Translations under genes and position numbers: made by a program
From: an uncultured Ferrovum sp.
GTDB lineage: Bacteria > Pseudomonadota > Gammaproteobacteria > Burkholderiales > Ferrovaceae
NCBI GenBank assembly: GCA_903909215.1
Contig: CAIVUX010000019.1
Span: 1 to 64,000 of the forward strand
DNA length: 64,000 nt
Direction: 5' to 3'
The notes under the pieces: model-generated
The model's database searches: none
Told to the model about the DNA's origin: nothing
Seen by the model: only the letters and a program-made list of their open reading frames with translations
Shown: piece after piece, positions 55,163 to 64,000 of the stretch
Layout: each line of letters begins with the position of its first letter
Position numbering within the stretch: position 1 is the stretch's first letter

Positions 55163-56308
55163 TTAGCGGTTAGATCCCGAAACCAGCTTGATTTCAAACA
55201 AACGGCATTCCAGTGCGCCATTAAACAAGGGGGTGCGGCGTGACACTTTTAGGCGAATGCCTTTGGGTAATTGCATATCGGCACTTAAAAACCAAGCGGT
55301 CCAACCGGCATAGCGTTTTTTAAGGGTATCGCCTAATTTGGGGTAGAGCTCCGCCAGTTCCGCTTGCTCACCCAACCGGACCCCATAGGGGGGGTTGGTG
55401 ATTAAGTAGCCTTCAGGCGCAGGGGGGGAAGATTCCAGCATATTCACTTGCTTCCATTGGGCGCAGCCCACCAAATCGGCTGCCTCAAAGTTGGCCTCGG
55501 CGGCCACTAAGGCGTCCCCCTTTAAATCAAAGCCCCATAAGGGCAAGGGACGTGCGGGTTCCGCACGCGCTTCAGCTGCCGCTTTAATGGCGGGCCATGC
55601 ACTAAGATCCCAGCCCTTTAGATGCTCAAAACCGAACTGACGGTTAAGCCCCGCGGCACGGTTAAGCGACCATTCCGCGGCTTCCCATAAAAAGGTCCCG
55701 GCACCACAAAAAGGATCTAACAACGGAATGCCCGGACGCCAGCCTGCAATACGCAAAATGCCGGCCGCTAAGTTTTTTTTCAAAGGGGCTTCACCCGATT
55801 CCACACGTTCGCCACGCCGAAATAAAGCATCACCTGAGGTATCGAGGTAAAGAAAGAAATGGTATTCATCTAAAAATATTGAAATACGAATGTCTGGTGT
55901 GCGCGAATCCACCGAAGGCCGGCTGCCCACATGATTGCGAAAATGGTCACAGACCGCGTCTTTTACACGCAAAGTCACAAAATCCAGACTGCGCAGCGGA
56001 CAGCGTCGCGCATTGGTCTCCACCATGATGGTCTGTTCCACATCCATCCACTCGGACCACGGCAACGCCAGGGCCGCTTCATAGATGACCTGTTCGTTAT
56101 GATAAGGACCTGTGGCCACGCGCCATAAAATGCGACTGGCGATACGCGATTCCAAGTTAGCGTTCATGGCTAAGGCGGCATCACCTTCAAAGGCCACGCC
56201 CGCATCACCCGCCACAACCGACAGGGCACCCAGCTCTGTAAGCTCTTCGGCAAGCACCGTTTCCAGCCCGCGCGGGCAGGGTGCAAAAAAATGATGAGTG
56301 GTTTTCAA
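55163..56308 (-). CDS. rlmL: THUMP-domain class I rRNA methyltransferase (RlmL N-terminal type)
   Basis: SAM-dependent RNA methyltransferase (381 aa) related to the N-terminal, G2445-specific half of E. coli RlmL. N-terminal ferredoxin-like and THUMP domains (FFAPCPRGLETVLAEEL), then the methyltransferase with LLDPFCGAGTFLWEAA and catalytic NPPYGVRLG. The RlmK half is missing, as in many betaproteobacteria. Target site is inferred. Overlaps hemJ by 4 bases. Confidence 0.88.
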   Translation of the reverse strand: MKTTHHFFAPCPRGLETVLAEELTELGALSVVAGDAGVAFEGDAALAMNANLESRIASRILWRVATGPYHNEQVIYEAALALPWSEWMDVEQTIMVETNARRCPLRSLDFVTLRVKDAVCDHFRNHVGSRPSVDSRTPDIRISIFLDEYHFFLYLDTSGDALFRRGERVESGEAPLKKNLAAGILRIAGWRPGIPLLDPFCGAGTFLWEAAEWSLNRAAGLNRQFGFEHLKGWDLSAWPAIKAAAEARAEPARPLPLWGFDLKGDALVAAEANFEAADLVGCAQWKQVNMLESSPPAPEGYLITNPPYGVRLGEQAELAELYPKLGDTLKKRYAGWTAWFLSADMQLPKGIRLKVSRRTPLFNGALECRLFEIKLVSGSNR

Positions 56309-56727
56309 AAGGGTTTTAGTACGGCTAACAGAACGACGGGAATAAGGATAAGCACGGGCAATTCATTAAACCAGCGATACCACACATGGCTATGTGTATT
56401 GCAATCCAGTTTAAAGTTTTTCAGTATTTTCCCACACCAGATATGATAAATCACCAGCACCACCACCAGCATGATTTTAACGTGCAACCATTTGCCCATA
56501 ACGTCCAATTGCAGCACCATGGCTATTCCGAAAAGAATGGTCAGAATGGCGCCCGGCGTCATAATGCCCCAAAATAATTTGCGTTCCATGATTTTAAAAC
56601 GCGCACAACCGGCCGCATCATCTGCGGCCATGGCGTGATACACATACAAACGGGGCAGGTAAAATAATCCAGCAAACCAAGTCACCATAAACATAATGTG
56701 CAAGGCTTTTAATAAAGGGTACGACAT
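56305..56727 (-). CDS. hemJ: Protoporphyrinogen IX oxidase HemJ
   Basis: Inner-membrane enzyme of heme synthesis (140 aa, four hydrophobic segments). Characteristic N-terminus LLKALHIMFMVTWFAGLFYLP with the conserved His and the following RLYVYH, and later WLHVKIMLVV with conserved Lys. HemJ replaces HemG/HemY in many proteobacteria. It lies 15 bases after the hydrolase gene. Confidence 0.92.
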   Translation of the reverse strand: MSYPLLKALHIMFMVTWFAGLFYLPRLYVYHAMAADDAAGCARFKIMERKLFWGIMTPGAILTILFGIAMVLQLDVMGKWLHVKIMLVVVLVIYHIWCGKILKNFKLDCNTHSHVWYRWFNELPVLILIPVVLLAVLKPF

Positions 56728-56742
56728 AAATACTCCAAAAAT

Positions 56743-57348
56743 TTAAATACCACAGGCCAAGGTGACCCAGTCGCGAATCAGGTGCAAGCGCCGATGAAAA
56801 AAATGATCCGCACCGGGCACGACCACAATGGGCAAGTCTTGCGGCGTGGCCCAACGCAACACATCAGCCAAAGGAATCACATCATCCAACTCACCTTGAA
56901 TCACCAAAGTATTGGGGGCCACAGGGCCGAAGGGAAAGTTAATGACAGCAGGCCCCACCAGTACTAATTTTTCTACCGTGATGCGCTGCGCCACTTGGCT
57001 CATGACAAAGGCACCAAAAGAAAATCCGGCCAAAAAAGTAGGCAATTGTGGGTAGAAGCTTCTGGCATATTCGTGCACCGCCAACCAATCTTCGGTTTCG
57101 CCAACCCCCTCGTCATGCACGCCCTCTGAAGCCCCCACACCACGAAAATTCATCCGAAAGCTGACGCATCCCAAAGCGCTAAAGGTATTGGCCAATGTTT
57201 GCGCCACTTTGTTATCCAGCGTGCCGCCAAACAGGGGGTGCGGATGAGCCACCAAGGCAATACCGCGCGCCTCACCTGTGGGGAGGGTAACAACCGTTTC
57301 CAGCTGACCAATCGGCCCATCAATCATCACCGTGCTGTGTTTTTGCAT
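56743..57348 (-). CDS. Small alpha/beta hydrolase
   Basis: 201 aa alpha/beta-hydrolase, dienelactone-hydrolase-like group. Segments VAHPHPLFGGTLDNKVAQ, FRMNFRGVGASEG, nucleophile elbow AGFSFGAFV (Ser), ELDDVIPL (Asp) and GADHFFHRR (His) give a complete triad. This family is widespread in proteobacteria and of unknown substrate. Between the gamma-carbonic anhydrase and hemJ genes, all on the minus strand. Confidence 0.85.
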   Translation of the reverse strand: MQKHSTVMIDGPIGQLETVVTLPTGEARGIALVAHPHPLFGGTLDNKVAQTLANTFSALGCVSFRMNFRGVGASEGVHDEGVGETEDWLAVHEYARSFYPQLPTFLAGFSFGAFVMSQVAQRITVEKLVLVGPAVINFPFGPVAPNTLVIQGELDDVIPLADVLRWATPQDLPIVVVPGADHFFHRRLHLIRDWVTLACGI

Positions 57349-57356
57349 GTGGGAGA

Positions 57357-57893
57357 TTAGGCGTCAGGAGGGTCAGAGGAGAGGTGTAACTCAGCCCGGA
57401 ATAATTTGCTGCGGCGCACATAGCTTTCCGCATTGCCCTTCAGACCCTCTATTTCTTCTGTGGTAAGGGCGCGCACCACGCGACCGGGGCTGCCCATTAC
57501 CAAGGAACCCTCAGGAATAATCTTACCCTCAGTGATGAGGGCGTTGGCGCCAATCAGGCAATTACTGCCAATCACAGCGTGGTTCAGCACCACCGCCTTA
57601 ATGCCAATCAAGCTGTTCTCGCCCACAGTGCAGCCATGCAACATGGCCAAATGGCCCACGCTTACACCATCAGCCAAAGCCATGGGCACACCCGGATCCA
57701 CATGCAGCACGGCACCATCTTGAATATTGCAGCGCGCACCAATGGTGACCTTGGTGTTGTCCGCCCGAATTACTGCATTGCACCATACGGAGGACTCAGA
57801 CCCTAAAATAACCTCCCCCACCAAAATCGCGCCGGGGGCAATATAGGCAGTTGGCGCAATAATGGGCTTGCGACTTCCCAATTCGTAGATCAT
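57357..57893 (-). CDS. Gamma-carbonic-anhydrase-like hexapeptide protein
   Basis: Left-handed beta-helix protein (178 aa from ATG 57893, MIYELGSRKPII) of the gamma-carbonic anhydrase/YrdA family; possible CO2 hydration or another role. Hexapeptide repeats run from about residue 15 to 150. Metal-ligand His candidates are in AVLHVDPG and VGHLAMLHGC, matching the family's three His. A longer frame to 58028 exists but overlaps the regulatory region of the transporter operon and has no homology-like sequence. Confidence 0.88.
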   Translation of the reverse strand: MIYELGSRKPIIAPTAYIAPGAILVGEVILGSESSVWCNAVIRADNTKVTIGARCNIQDGAVLHVDPGVPMALADGVSVGHLAMLHGCTVGENSLIGIKAVVLNHAVIGSNCLIGANALITEGKIIPEGSLVMGSPGRVVRALTTEEIEGLKGNAESYVRRSKLFRAELHLSSDPPDA

Positions 57894-57964
57894 GTTGAGG
57901 TGGCCTTTGAACAATTTGTGCATGCGCATCATTTTCGCGCATAAATAGCGCCACTGTCTTAATG

Positions 57965-58003
57965 TTCGGGAAATATTTTCATCCCGAAATGTCGTGGTAG
58001 AAT
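57965..58003 (+). promoter_or_regulatory. Candidate promoter and operator of the transporter operon
   Basis: Dyad TTCGGGA-N10-TCCCGAA (57965-57988) overlaps a weak -35 (TTTTCA, 57976-57981), followed 16 bases later by TAGAAT (57998-58003). A second dyad, ATACCA-N6-TGGTAT, lies at 58022-58039 just before AGGAG and the livJ-like start. Possible regulator sites; the regulator is unknown. Confidence 0.4.
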
Positions 58004-58061
58004 CGGAATGCAATAAACCACATACCATAAAAGTGGTATCGCCAATCCATAGGAGAATAGC

Positions 58062-59270
58062 ATGCGCAATCTGTTTCCAAAGTGGGCCACTCCACTGCTA
58101 ATGACTGCATTGGTCGCTTTTTCGTTATCTGCCGCTGCCGCCGACCCCATTAAAATAGGTTTATCCGGACCCTTTACCGGCGGCTCCTCCCCAATGGGCA
58201 TTTCCATGCGCGATGGTGTCAGGCTTGCTGCGGATGAAATTAACAAAGCGGGTGGTGTATTGGGCCGCCCCATCCAATTAATTGAACGTGACGACGAAGC
58301 CAAGAACGAACGCGGCGTACAAATTGCACAAGAATTGGTGAACAAAGAAAAAGTAGTGGCCGATTTGGGCTTCATTAATACCGGCGTGTCTTTGGCCTCG
58401 CAACGTTTTTATCAAGAAGCCAAAATTCCTGTTTTGAATAATGTGTCCACTGGCTCAGCCGTTACCAAGCAATTCCTGCCCCCTGAATTTGCCGATAACT
58501 ACATTTTCCGCACCTCCGCCAACGACACCATTCAATCTGCCATGATTGTGGAAGAAGCCATTGTGAAGCGTAAATTTACCAAGGTGGCTATCTTGGCCGA
58601 CTCCACCAATTACGGCCAACTAGGCCGTGAAGATTTGGAAAAGGCATTGGCATCACGTGGCGTTACAGCGGTGGCGGTAGAAAAATTCAACATTAAAGAT
58701 ACCGACATGACCTCGCAATTGTTGAAGGCCAAAGAGGCGGGCGCACAGATTATCCTGACCTACGCCATTGGTCCTGAGTTAGCACAAATAGCCAACGGTA
58801 TGGCCAAGCTGGGTTGGAAAGTCCCCATGGTGGGCAGCTGGACGCTTTCAATGGGTAACTTTATTGATAATGCTGGGGCTAATAGTGAAGGCGCGCGCAT
58901 GCCGCAAACCTTTATTCAAGAACCCAATACCCCCAAACGCAAGGCATTCATTGATGCGTATTTAAAAGCCTACAATCCAGCAAACGGTCGCATTCCTTCG
59001 CCGGTATCTGCAGCGCAAGGGTATGACTCGGTGTACTTGCTGGCCGCGGCTATTAATCAAGCAGGCAGCACTGACGGCGCTAAAATTCGTGCGGCATTAG
59101 AAAACTTGAATAAGAAAGTGGATGGGGTGGTGACCAGTTACGACCACCCTTACACGCATGATAACCACGAAGCCATTGCGCCCAATGTTCCGGTGATAGG
59201 TGAAGTGAAGGGCGGTCATGTGGTGTATGCCTACGATGAAGATAAGAAAAACCCCGTTCATATTAAGTAA
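58062..59270 (+). CDS. ABC transporter substrate-binding protein, branched-chain amino acid type
   Basis: Periplasmic binding protein (402 aa) of the Leu/Ile/Val family. Signal peptide of about 26 residues ending SAAAA. Mature part begins DPIKIGLSGPFTGGSSPMG, with NKAGGVLGRPIQLIERDDE and the hinge segment KVAILADSTNYGQLG. The ligand may be a branched-chain amino acid, urea, an amide or an aromatic; sequence does not tell. First gene of a four-gene operon, followed by a strong terminator that should raise its level above the membrane subunits. Confidence 0.9.
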   Translation: MRNLFPKWATPLLMTALVAFSLSAAAADPIKIGLSGPFTGGSSPMGISMRDGVRLAADEINKAGGVLGRPIQLIERDDEAKNERGVQIAQELVNKEKVVADLGFINTGVSLASQRFYQEAKIPVLNNVSTGSAVTKQFLPPEFADNYIFRTSANDTIQSAMIVEEAIVKRKFTKVAILADSTNYGQLGREDLEKALASRGVTAVAVEKFNIKDTDMTSQLLKAKEAGAQIILTYAIGPELAQIANGMAKLGWKVPMVGSWTLSMGNFIDNAGANSEGARMPQTFIQEPNTPKRKAFIDAYLKAYNPANGRIPSPVSAAQGYDSVYLLAAAINQAGSTDGAKIRAALENLNKKVDGVVTSYDHPYTHDNHEAIAPNVPVIGEVKGGHVVYAYDEDKKNPVHIK

Positions 59271-59280
59271 GTAAAACCAA

Positions 59281-59312
59281 CGCGCCCCAACTCACATTGG
59301 GGCGCGTTTTTT
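59281..59312 (+). terminator. Intrinsic terminator inside the transporter operon
   Basis: Perfect 10-base stem CGCGCCCCAA / TTGGGGCGCG (59281-59290, 59297-59306), loop CTCACA, then six T. Placed between the binding-protein and permease genes, so partial readthrough probably sets subunit stoichiometry. Confidence 0.9.
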
Positions 59313-59341
59313 ATTAAACCCCATTCGGCTTAGGTTTAATC

Positions 59342-60232
59342 ATGGATATTCTGCTGCAGCTATTACTCAGTGGTATTGCGTTGGGTATGATCTATGCTGT
59401 CATTGCCTTCGGTTATCAATCCACATTCGCCACTTCCGGTACCCTTAACTTTGGTCAGGGTGATGCGCTCATGTTGGGGGCCATGGCGGGCTTAAGCCTT
59501 TCCGGTAGCATCATGGGTGGGCCCTATGTTAATTATTGGTTGATGGTGCCACTGGTATTGTTAATCGGTGCGTTTCAAGGTGTGGTTGTAGAATTTATTG
59601 GTGTGCGCCCAGCCATCAAAACAAAATCTGAATTCGGTTGGATTATGTCCACCATCGCGTTGGGTATTATTTTTCGCAACACCGCAGAAAATCTTTGGGG
59701 CCGTGACGACCTGCCTTTTCCTTCGCCGCTGCCCACTGAACCGCTCCATATTTTCGGCGCCAATGTGTTGCCCATGGAGTTGTTGGTGGTAGGCGGCGCC
59801 ATTCTGATGATGGTATTGGTGGAATTGTTTAATCGCCGCACTATTTATGGCAAAGCCGTAGTGGCCACCGCCAGCGATCGCGATGCGGCAGGCTTAATGG
59901 GAATTAATACCGGATTGGTGATTACCTTTTCGTACGCACTGTCTTCCATGTCAGCGGCCTTTGCTGGTGTGCTGATTGCCCCCATTACCTTAACCGGCGC
60001 CTCCATGGGAGCCGTGCTGGGATTAAAAGCATTTGCCGTGGCTATTATTGGTGGCTTAACTTCGGGCATGGGCGTTATTGTGGGCGGTCTGCTGTTGGGT
60101 ATCGCCGAGACCACCACGGGCTTCTACATTTCAACGGGCTACAAGGATGTGCCCGGCTTGGTATTGCTGTTGCTGGTTCTGGCCATCAAGCCCAGTGGCT
60201 TGTTTGGTAAAAAAGCCATCAAAAAGGTATAG
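59342..60232 (+). CDS. livH: ABC transporter permease, LivH type
   Basis: Inner-membrane permease (296 aa, about eight helices) of the branched-chain amino acid importer family. Family segments IAFGYQSTFATSGTLNFGQGD near the N-terminus and the coupling loop ATASDRDAAGLMGINTG. Lies 5 bases before the fused permease/ATPase gene. Confidence 0.92.
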   Translation: MDILLQLLLSGIALGMIYAVIAFGYQSTFATSGTLNFGQGDALMLGAMAGLSLSGSIMGGPYVNYWLMVPLVLLIGAFQGVVVEFIGVRPAIKTKSEFGWIMSTIALGIIFRNTAENLWGRDDLPFPSPLPTEPLHIFGANVLPMELLVVGGAILMMVLVELFNRRTIYGKAVVATASDRDAAGLMGINTGLVITFSYALSSMSAAFAGVLIAPITLTGASMGAVLGLKAFAVAIIGGLTSGMGVIVGGLLLGIAETTTGFYISTGYKDVPGLVLLLLVLAIKPSGLFGKKAIKKV

Positions 60233-60237
60233 GTCAG

Positions 60238-62172
60238 ATGAAACCGTTTCGTATTCTTTTAACCATAGGCGCTATTGCGCTGTTGGCGTTACTGCCCCAA
60301 GTCATTCACAACGAGTACTACATTCACCAGGTGGTGTTGATTGCCATTTACGCCGTGCTGTTGTTTGGGTTGGATATTGTGGTGGGCTATACCGGCGAAG
60401 TGTCGTTGGCGCATTCGGCGTTATTTGGAATTGGCGCTTACACGGCCGGAATTTTGAATTGGAAGTTGGGCGTCCCCTTTTACTTTGCAGTACCTGCCAG
60501 TATTTTTACCACAGCATTCTTTGGCTTGATATTGGCCTTGCCTGCGCTGCGCGTCACTGGACCTTATTTGGCCATGGTGACATTGGCCTTCGGAACCATT
60601 GCGCAAATTCTGATTAACGAAATGGATTTCCTCACCAACGGGCCTTTGGGCATCACCATCAAAAAGCCCATTCTATTTGGCTGGGTATTGCAAGAACAGC
60701 ATTACTACTATTTCGTCATGGTCGTTTTTCTCATGGCCATGCTGATGGTGAATCGCATTTTAAAATCCCATTTGGGACGCGCCTTCGAGGCCTTGCGCGG
60801 CAGCCCCGTAGCTTCTGATTGTATGGGGGTGAGCGTATACCGCTATAAAGTATTCGCCTTTGCTATCAGCGCAGGCCTGGCTGGGTTGGCAGGCGGGCTC
60901 TTTACCTTTAACGAGCTGTACATTGCCCCCAACACCTTTAACTTTGAGCTCACGGTGTTGTTCTTGCTGGCCATTATCATGGGCGGACGCAAAACACGCA
61001 TTGGCCCCGTACTGGGAGCCGCCATCGTGGTGCTGCTGCCCAATATGCTGGACGATATCGAATTATTCCGCGACTTGGCCTTGGTGGCAGGGGCCGGCAT
61101 GGCTTTTTATATGGTTCGACATTTTGTCAGTGGCAAGCGGTCCTTAAAACCTTTGGTGGTGCCTGTGTTGGCCGCAGCGGCTCTACTCACCAGCGCCTAT
61201 ACCCTGCAAGAAATGACCAACTGGCGCATTACCATTTTCGGTTTCTTGATTTTGTTTGTGGTGTATTACTTGCAAGAGGGCATTGTGGGGTGGGTGCGCA
61301 GCATGGTGGGACATTTCAAACCGCAATGGGTGGCGCGCGCAGCAGTGGTGGTCAGTAATTCTGCGGCTAACGCATGGGCCACACCTGATCACGCTCAGCA
61401 GCGCGGCGGCAAGATGTTAGAGGCCAAGCAAATCCTCATGCAGTTTGGTGGCTTGAAAGCCTTGAACAATGTGGACATTACCATCGCACAAGGCTCTATT
61501 CATGGCTTAATTGGTCCCAATGGTTCGGGCAAGTCCACCATGATGAATGTGCTGACCGGTATCTATACGCCCACCAGTGGCGCGGTGCACTTTAACGGAC
61601 AAGCCATTTCGGGTCAGACCCCTTCCAGTATTGCCCTGCAAGGCATTGCGCGCACCTTTCAAAACTTGCAACTGTTTGGCGAGATGACCGCTCTTGAAAA
61701 TGTCTTGGTGGGATTGCACCATACTTACCAATCCAATTTGTTGGATGTGCTGCTCAACACGCCACGCTATCAGCGTGAGGAAGCCGCGGCGCGCAGCCGT
61801 GCGGCCAGTATTTTGCGCTTTGTGGGGCTAGAAGCGTTCATTAACGAAGAGGCACGCAATCTGCCCTATGGGCGGCAACGCTTGCTGGAAATTGGCCGCG
61901 CCCTAGGCCTTAACCCAACATTGCTGCTGCTCGATGAGCCCGCCGCAGGGTTAACCTCACCCGAGATCAAAGATCTCATCGTGATTATTGAAAAAATTCG
62001 TGAGCACGGTATTACCATTGTGTTGATCGAGCATCACATGGACGTGGTGATGGGCATTTCAGATACCGTATCGGTGTTGGATTTTGGTCAAAAAATTGCC
62101 GAAGGTCGGCCCGCTGAAGTGCAGTCCAATCCCAAAGTGATTGAGGCTTACCTAGGCGGTCAGCCCGCCTAA
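60238..62172 (+). CDS. Fused ABC permease (LivM) and ATPase (LivG)
   Basis: 644 aa protein joining the second permease to an ATPase. LivM part: about residues 1-310 with QVVLIAIYAVLLFGLDIVVG, GYTGEVSLAHSALFGIGAY and coupling segment EALRGSPVASDCMGV. Then come two more hydrophobic segments (about 305-350) and a linker to about residue 395. LivG part: MLEAKQILMQFGGLKALNN, Walker A GPNGSGKSTM, the LivG-type signature LPYGRQRLLEIGRAL, and Walker B LLLLDEPAAGL. No stop or frameshift separates the halves, so one polypeptide is made. A GGGTCAGACCCC string at 61611 looks coincidental. Confidence 0.92.
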   Translation: MKPFRILLTIGAIALLALLPQVIHNEYYIHQVVLIAIYAVLLFGLDIVVGYTGEVSLAHSALFGIGAYTAGILNWKLGVPFYFAVPASIFTTAFFGLILALPALRVTGPYLAMVTLAFGTIAQILINEMDFLTNGPLGITIKKPILFGWVLQEQHYYYFVMVVFLMAMLMVNRILKSHLGRAFEALRGSPVASDCMGVSVYRYKVFAFAISAGLAGLAGGLFTFNELYIAPNTFNFELTVLFLLAIIMGGRKTRIGPVLGAAIVVLLPNMLDDIELFRDLALVAGAGMAFYMVRHFVSGKRSLKPLVVPVLAAAALLTSAYTLQEMTNWRITIFGFLILFVVYYLQEGIVGWVRSMVGHFKPQWVARAAVVVSNSAANAWATPDHAQQRGGKMLEAKQILMQFGGLKALNNVDITIAQGSIHGLIGPNGSGKSTMMNVLTGIYTPTSGAVHFNGQAISGQTPSSIALQGIARTFQNLQLFGEMTALENVLVGLHHTYQSNLLDVLLNTPRYQREEAAARSRAASILRFVGLEAFINEEARNLPYGRQRLLEIGRALGLNPTLLLLDEPAAGLTSPEIKDLIVIIEKIREHGITIVLIEHHMDVVMGISDTVSVLDFGQKIAEGRPAEVQSNPKVIEAYLGGQPA

Positions 62173-62190
62173 TAGCCCAGGAGACAGATT

Positions 62191-62919
62191 ATGTTGCAAG
62201 TAAAAGATCTCAAAGCCGCGTACGGACAAGTGCAAGTATTGCATGGCATTTCGCTGTCGGTGCCCAAGGGGCAAGTGGTCACCTTAATCGGTTCCAATGG
62301 CGCGGGTAAGAGCACCACCATGCGCGCCCTAAGCGGCATGCTAAAACCAACCGCAGGCACTGTGATGTTGGGCGGCCAATCCATTACGGGCCTGCCCGCG
62401 CACCGCATTACGCGCCGTGGTTTGGCTCATTCACCAGAAGGGCGGCGTGTGTTTCCTGCGCAAACGGTGCGTGACAATCTATTGCTGGGGGCTTTTACGC
62501 GCCTCACCATCGGGAGCAGTCGTGCGCGGGGTGATATTGAAGGAGACATGGATCGCTCACTGGATCTTTTTCCACGTTTGCGCGAACGACAACATCAATT
62601 GGCGGGCACGCTCTCTGGCGGCGAGCAGCAAATGTTGGCCATGGCGCGTGCGTTAATGTTAAACCCAGAGGTGCTGCTGTTGGATGAGCCCTCCATGGGT
62701 TTGGCGCCTATTTTGGTGGAGGAAGTGTTTCAGATTATTGGCCGCCTTAAAGCGCAGGGCATGACCATGCTGCTGGTGGAACAGTTTGCCGCCGCCGCTT
62801 TGGCAGTGGCCGATTATGGCTATGTGCTTGAAAATGGCCACATCGCGGTGCATGGCCCGGCCGAACAATTACGCAATGATCCTAAGGTGCGCGACGCCTA
62901 TTTGGGCAGCGCTCACTAA
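62191..62919 (+). CDS. livF: ABC transporter ATP-binding protein, LivF type
   Basis: Second ATPase of the importer (242 aa). Walker [10 protein letters not shown] near residue 37, LivF-specific [23 protein letters not shown], signature [15 protein letters not shown], and Walker [12 protein letters not shown]. With the LivG half of the preceding protein it would form the ATPase dimer. Last gene of the operon; converges on ubiB with a 4-base overlap. Confidence 0.94.
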   Translation: MLQVKDLKAAYGQVQVLHGISLSVPKGQVVTLIGSNGAGKSTTMRALSGMLKPTAGTVMLGGQSITGLPAHRITRRGLAHSPEGRRVFPAQTVRDNLLLGAFTRLTIGSSRARGDIEGDMDRSLDLFPRLRERQHQLAGTLSGGEQQMLAMARALMLNPEVLLLDEPSMGLAPILVEEVFQIIGRLKAQGMTMLLVEQFAAAALAVADYGYVLENGHIAVHGPAEQLRNDPKVRDAYLGSAH

Positions 62920-64000
62920 GACGAGAGCATCAAGAACGCCAGCTCTACCCCCACCAACAACCCCAACGTTACCAATACTGCAGTCAGCCAGCGGGACAGC
63001 GTGCGCTGTTGCGCGCGCAGCTCAGATATTTCAGCCTGCAACATTGAAGCAGGGGGCGCGCTAAGCGCTTTATGAATTAAGCGCGGCAACTCAGGCATTA
63101 ATGTAACCCACTGACCACCTTCATTGCGCAACGAGCGCAGCAGGCCGCGCCAACCCACTTGTTCATTCATCCAACGTTCTAAATACGGCTTAGCGGTTTT
63201 CCACAAGTCCAGCTGGGGGTCAAGATCGCGACCCAAACCCTCCACATTCAGCAATGTTTTTTGCAACATCACCAGTTGCGGCTGAATTTCCATGTTGAAG
63301 CGGCGCGATACCTGAAACAGGCGCAGCAATACTTTGCCAAAAGAAATCTCACTCAAGGGTTTGTCAAAAATTGGCTCACACACCGAGCGAATGGCCGATT
63401 CAAATTCATCGGCGCGTGTATCGGCGGGAACCCAACCCGCCTCGATGTGTGCCATGGCCACACGGTGATAGTCGCGCTGAAAAAAAGCCAAGAAATTTTG
63501 CGCCAAATAACTTTTATCACTGTTGCCAAGGGTTCCGATGATGCCAAAATCCAGACCAATGTAACGGCCATCGGCGGCCACTTGAATGTTTCCTGGGTGC
63601 ATGTCGGCATGAAAGAAGCCATCGCGAAACACTTGGGTAAAGAAAATTTCAACGCCGTCGCGCGCCAGTTTGGGAATATCTACACCCATGCCGCGCAGTT
63701 TATCCACCTGACTGATGGGGGTGCCATGCATGCGCTCCATCACCATCACCGACACATCGCAGTAATCCCAAAACACTTCCGGAATAATCAGCAAGCGTTG
63801 GTCTTCAAAATTGCGACGCAACTGGCTGGCATTAGAGGCCTCTACCATGAGGTCCAGTTCATCAGCCAAATGCTTTTCAAATTCAGCCACCACTTCCACC
63901 GGGTGCAATCGGCGTGCTTCAGGAAACCAACGTTGAACGAGTCGTGCCAAGGTGTAGAGAAGCGCCACATCCCGTGCGATGTTGCGGTGTACGTTGGGGC
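62916..64000 (-). CDS. ubiB: UbiB-family ubiquinone biosynthesis protein, N-terminus cut by window edge
   Basis: Atypical kinase-like membrane protein needed for ubiquinone synthesis. The frame stays open to the right edge (reading [18 protein letters not shown] there), so the N-terminal part, including the KxGQ motif, is outside. Visible are [18 protein letters not shown], the kinase-like [11 protein letters not shown] and [11 protein letters not shown], and two C-terminal helices (about the last 25 residues, [19 protein letters not shown]). Ends overlapping livF. Confidence 0.94.
   Translation of the reverse strand, partial: PNVHRNIARDVALLYTLARLVQRWFPEARRLHPVEVVAEFEKHLADELDLMVEASNASQLRRNFEDQRLLIIPEVFWDYCDVSVMVMERMHGTPISQVDKLRGMGVDIPKLARDGVEIFFTQVFRDGFFHADMHPGNIQVAADGRYIGLDFGIIGTLGNSDKSYLAQNFLAFFQRDYHRVAMAHIEAGWVPADTRADEFESAIRSVCEPIFDKPLSEISFGKVLLRLFQVSRRFNMEIQPQLVMLQKTLLNVEGLGRDLDPQLDLWKTAKPYLERWMNEQVGWRGLLRSLRNEGGQWVTLMPELPRLIHKALSAPPASMLQAEISELRAQQRTLSRWLTAVLVTLGLLVGVELAFLMLSS

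Noticed and set aside
60078-60617. Open frame of 179 codons overlapping livH and the LivM part
   Set aside because: Out-of-frame shadow of two well-supported membrane protein genes; composition and residues look non-native.
61611-61622. GGGTCAGACCCC inside the LivG half
   Set aside because: Only 12 bases, preceded by C instead of G, and it encodes the ordinary LivG-like segment SGQTPSS with no extra residues; likely chance.

Overview
The window reads as a chromosomal core segment of a betaproteobacterium. Support comes from family content and gene order: xseB-ispA-dxs-folE2, rpsP-rimM-trmD-rplS, ftsY-ftsE-ftsX-rpoH, pilD-coaE-zapD, ispE-tRNA-Gln-prs-rplY-pth-ychF, the mreBCD-mrdA-rodA-rlpA-dacA-dat-lipB-lipA wall/lipoate block, gatCAB-metX-metW and phoB-phoR next to ptsH-ptsI. 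I would not name an order or genus from this alone. No phage, insertion sequence, CRISPR array or plasmid gene is visible. Coding density is very high: no gap exceeds about 190 bases, and many neighbours share stop/start bases (ATGA, TAATG) or convergent stops (TTAA).

Layout. 1-1501 (minus): HAD phosphatase and biotin ligase (cut by the left edge). 1692-3368: glnS. 3369-7250 (minus): xseB, ispA, dxs, folE2, covering isoprenoid precursors and folate/queuosine precursor synthesis. 7435-10270: Rieske oxygenase, DMT exporter, sulfurtransferase. 10411-13875: ribosomal proteins and RNA maturation, then xerD and plsY. 13872-15224 (minus): ffh. 15271-19445: cytochrome-assembly-like protein, CorC-like transporter, prepilin peptidase, coaE, zapD. 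19440-23320 (minus): ftsY-ftsE-ftsX, rpoH, folB-like. 23390-33901: rsmD, coaD, ferredoxin, TPR protein, lolB, ispE, tRNA-Gln, prs, rplY, pth, ychF, and an alpha/beta-hydrolase/ACP/ketosynthase trio. 33916-43894 (minus): lipA, lipB, DUF493, dat, dac, rlpA, rodA, mrdA, mreD, mreC, mreB. 43977-48937: gatCAB, metX, metW. 48995-57893: ampG, pyrE, ptsI, ptsH, phoR, phoB, RNA methyltransferase, hemJ, hydrolase, gamma-carbonic anhydrase. 58062-62919: branched-chain amino-acid type ABC importer. 62916-64000 (minus): ubiB, cut by the right edge.

Main points of interest. (1) A 13-base palindrome, GGGGTC(A/T)GACCCC, recurs throughout, usually as inverted pairs or triplets at an exact 17-base period. It lies between genes and also in frame inside birA and gatB, recalling in-frame palindromic elements known from Rickettsia. 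(2) A near-perfect CIRCE operator overlaps a sigma-70-like promoter directly upstream of rpoH. (3) A three-gene set (alpha/beta hydrolase with a Cys nucleophile, ACP, ketosynthase) has its own extended -10 promoter and no other fatty-acid or polyketide genes around it. (4) xerD has no ATG/GTG/TTG at its expected N-terminus and sits in the same frame as rplS, one TAA downstream. (5) LivM and LivG are fused, with a strong terminator between the binding-protein gene and the permeases. (6) The prepilin peptidase lacks the usual N-terminal domain.
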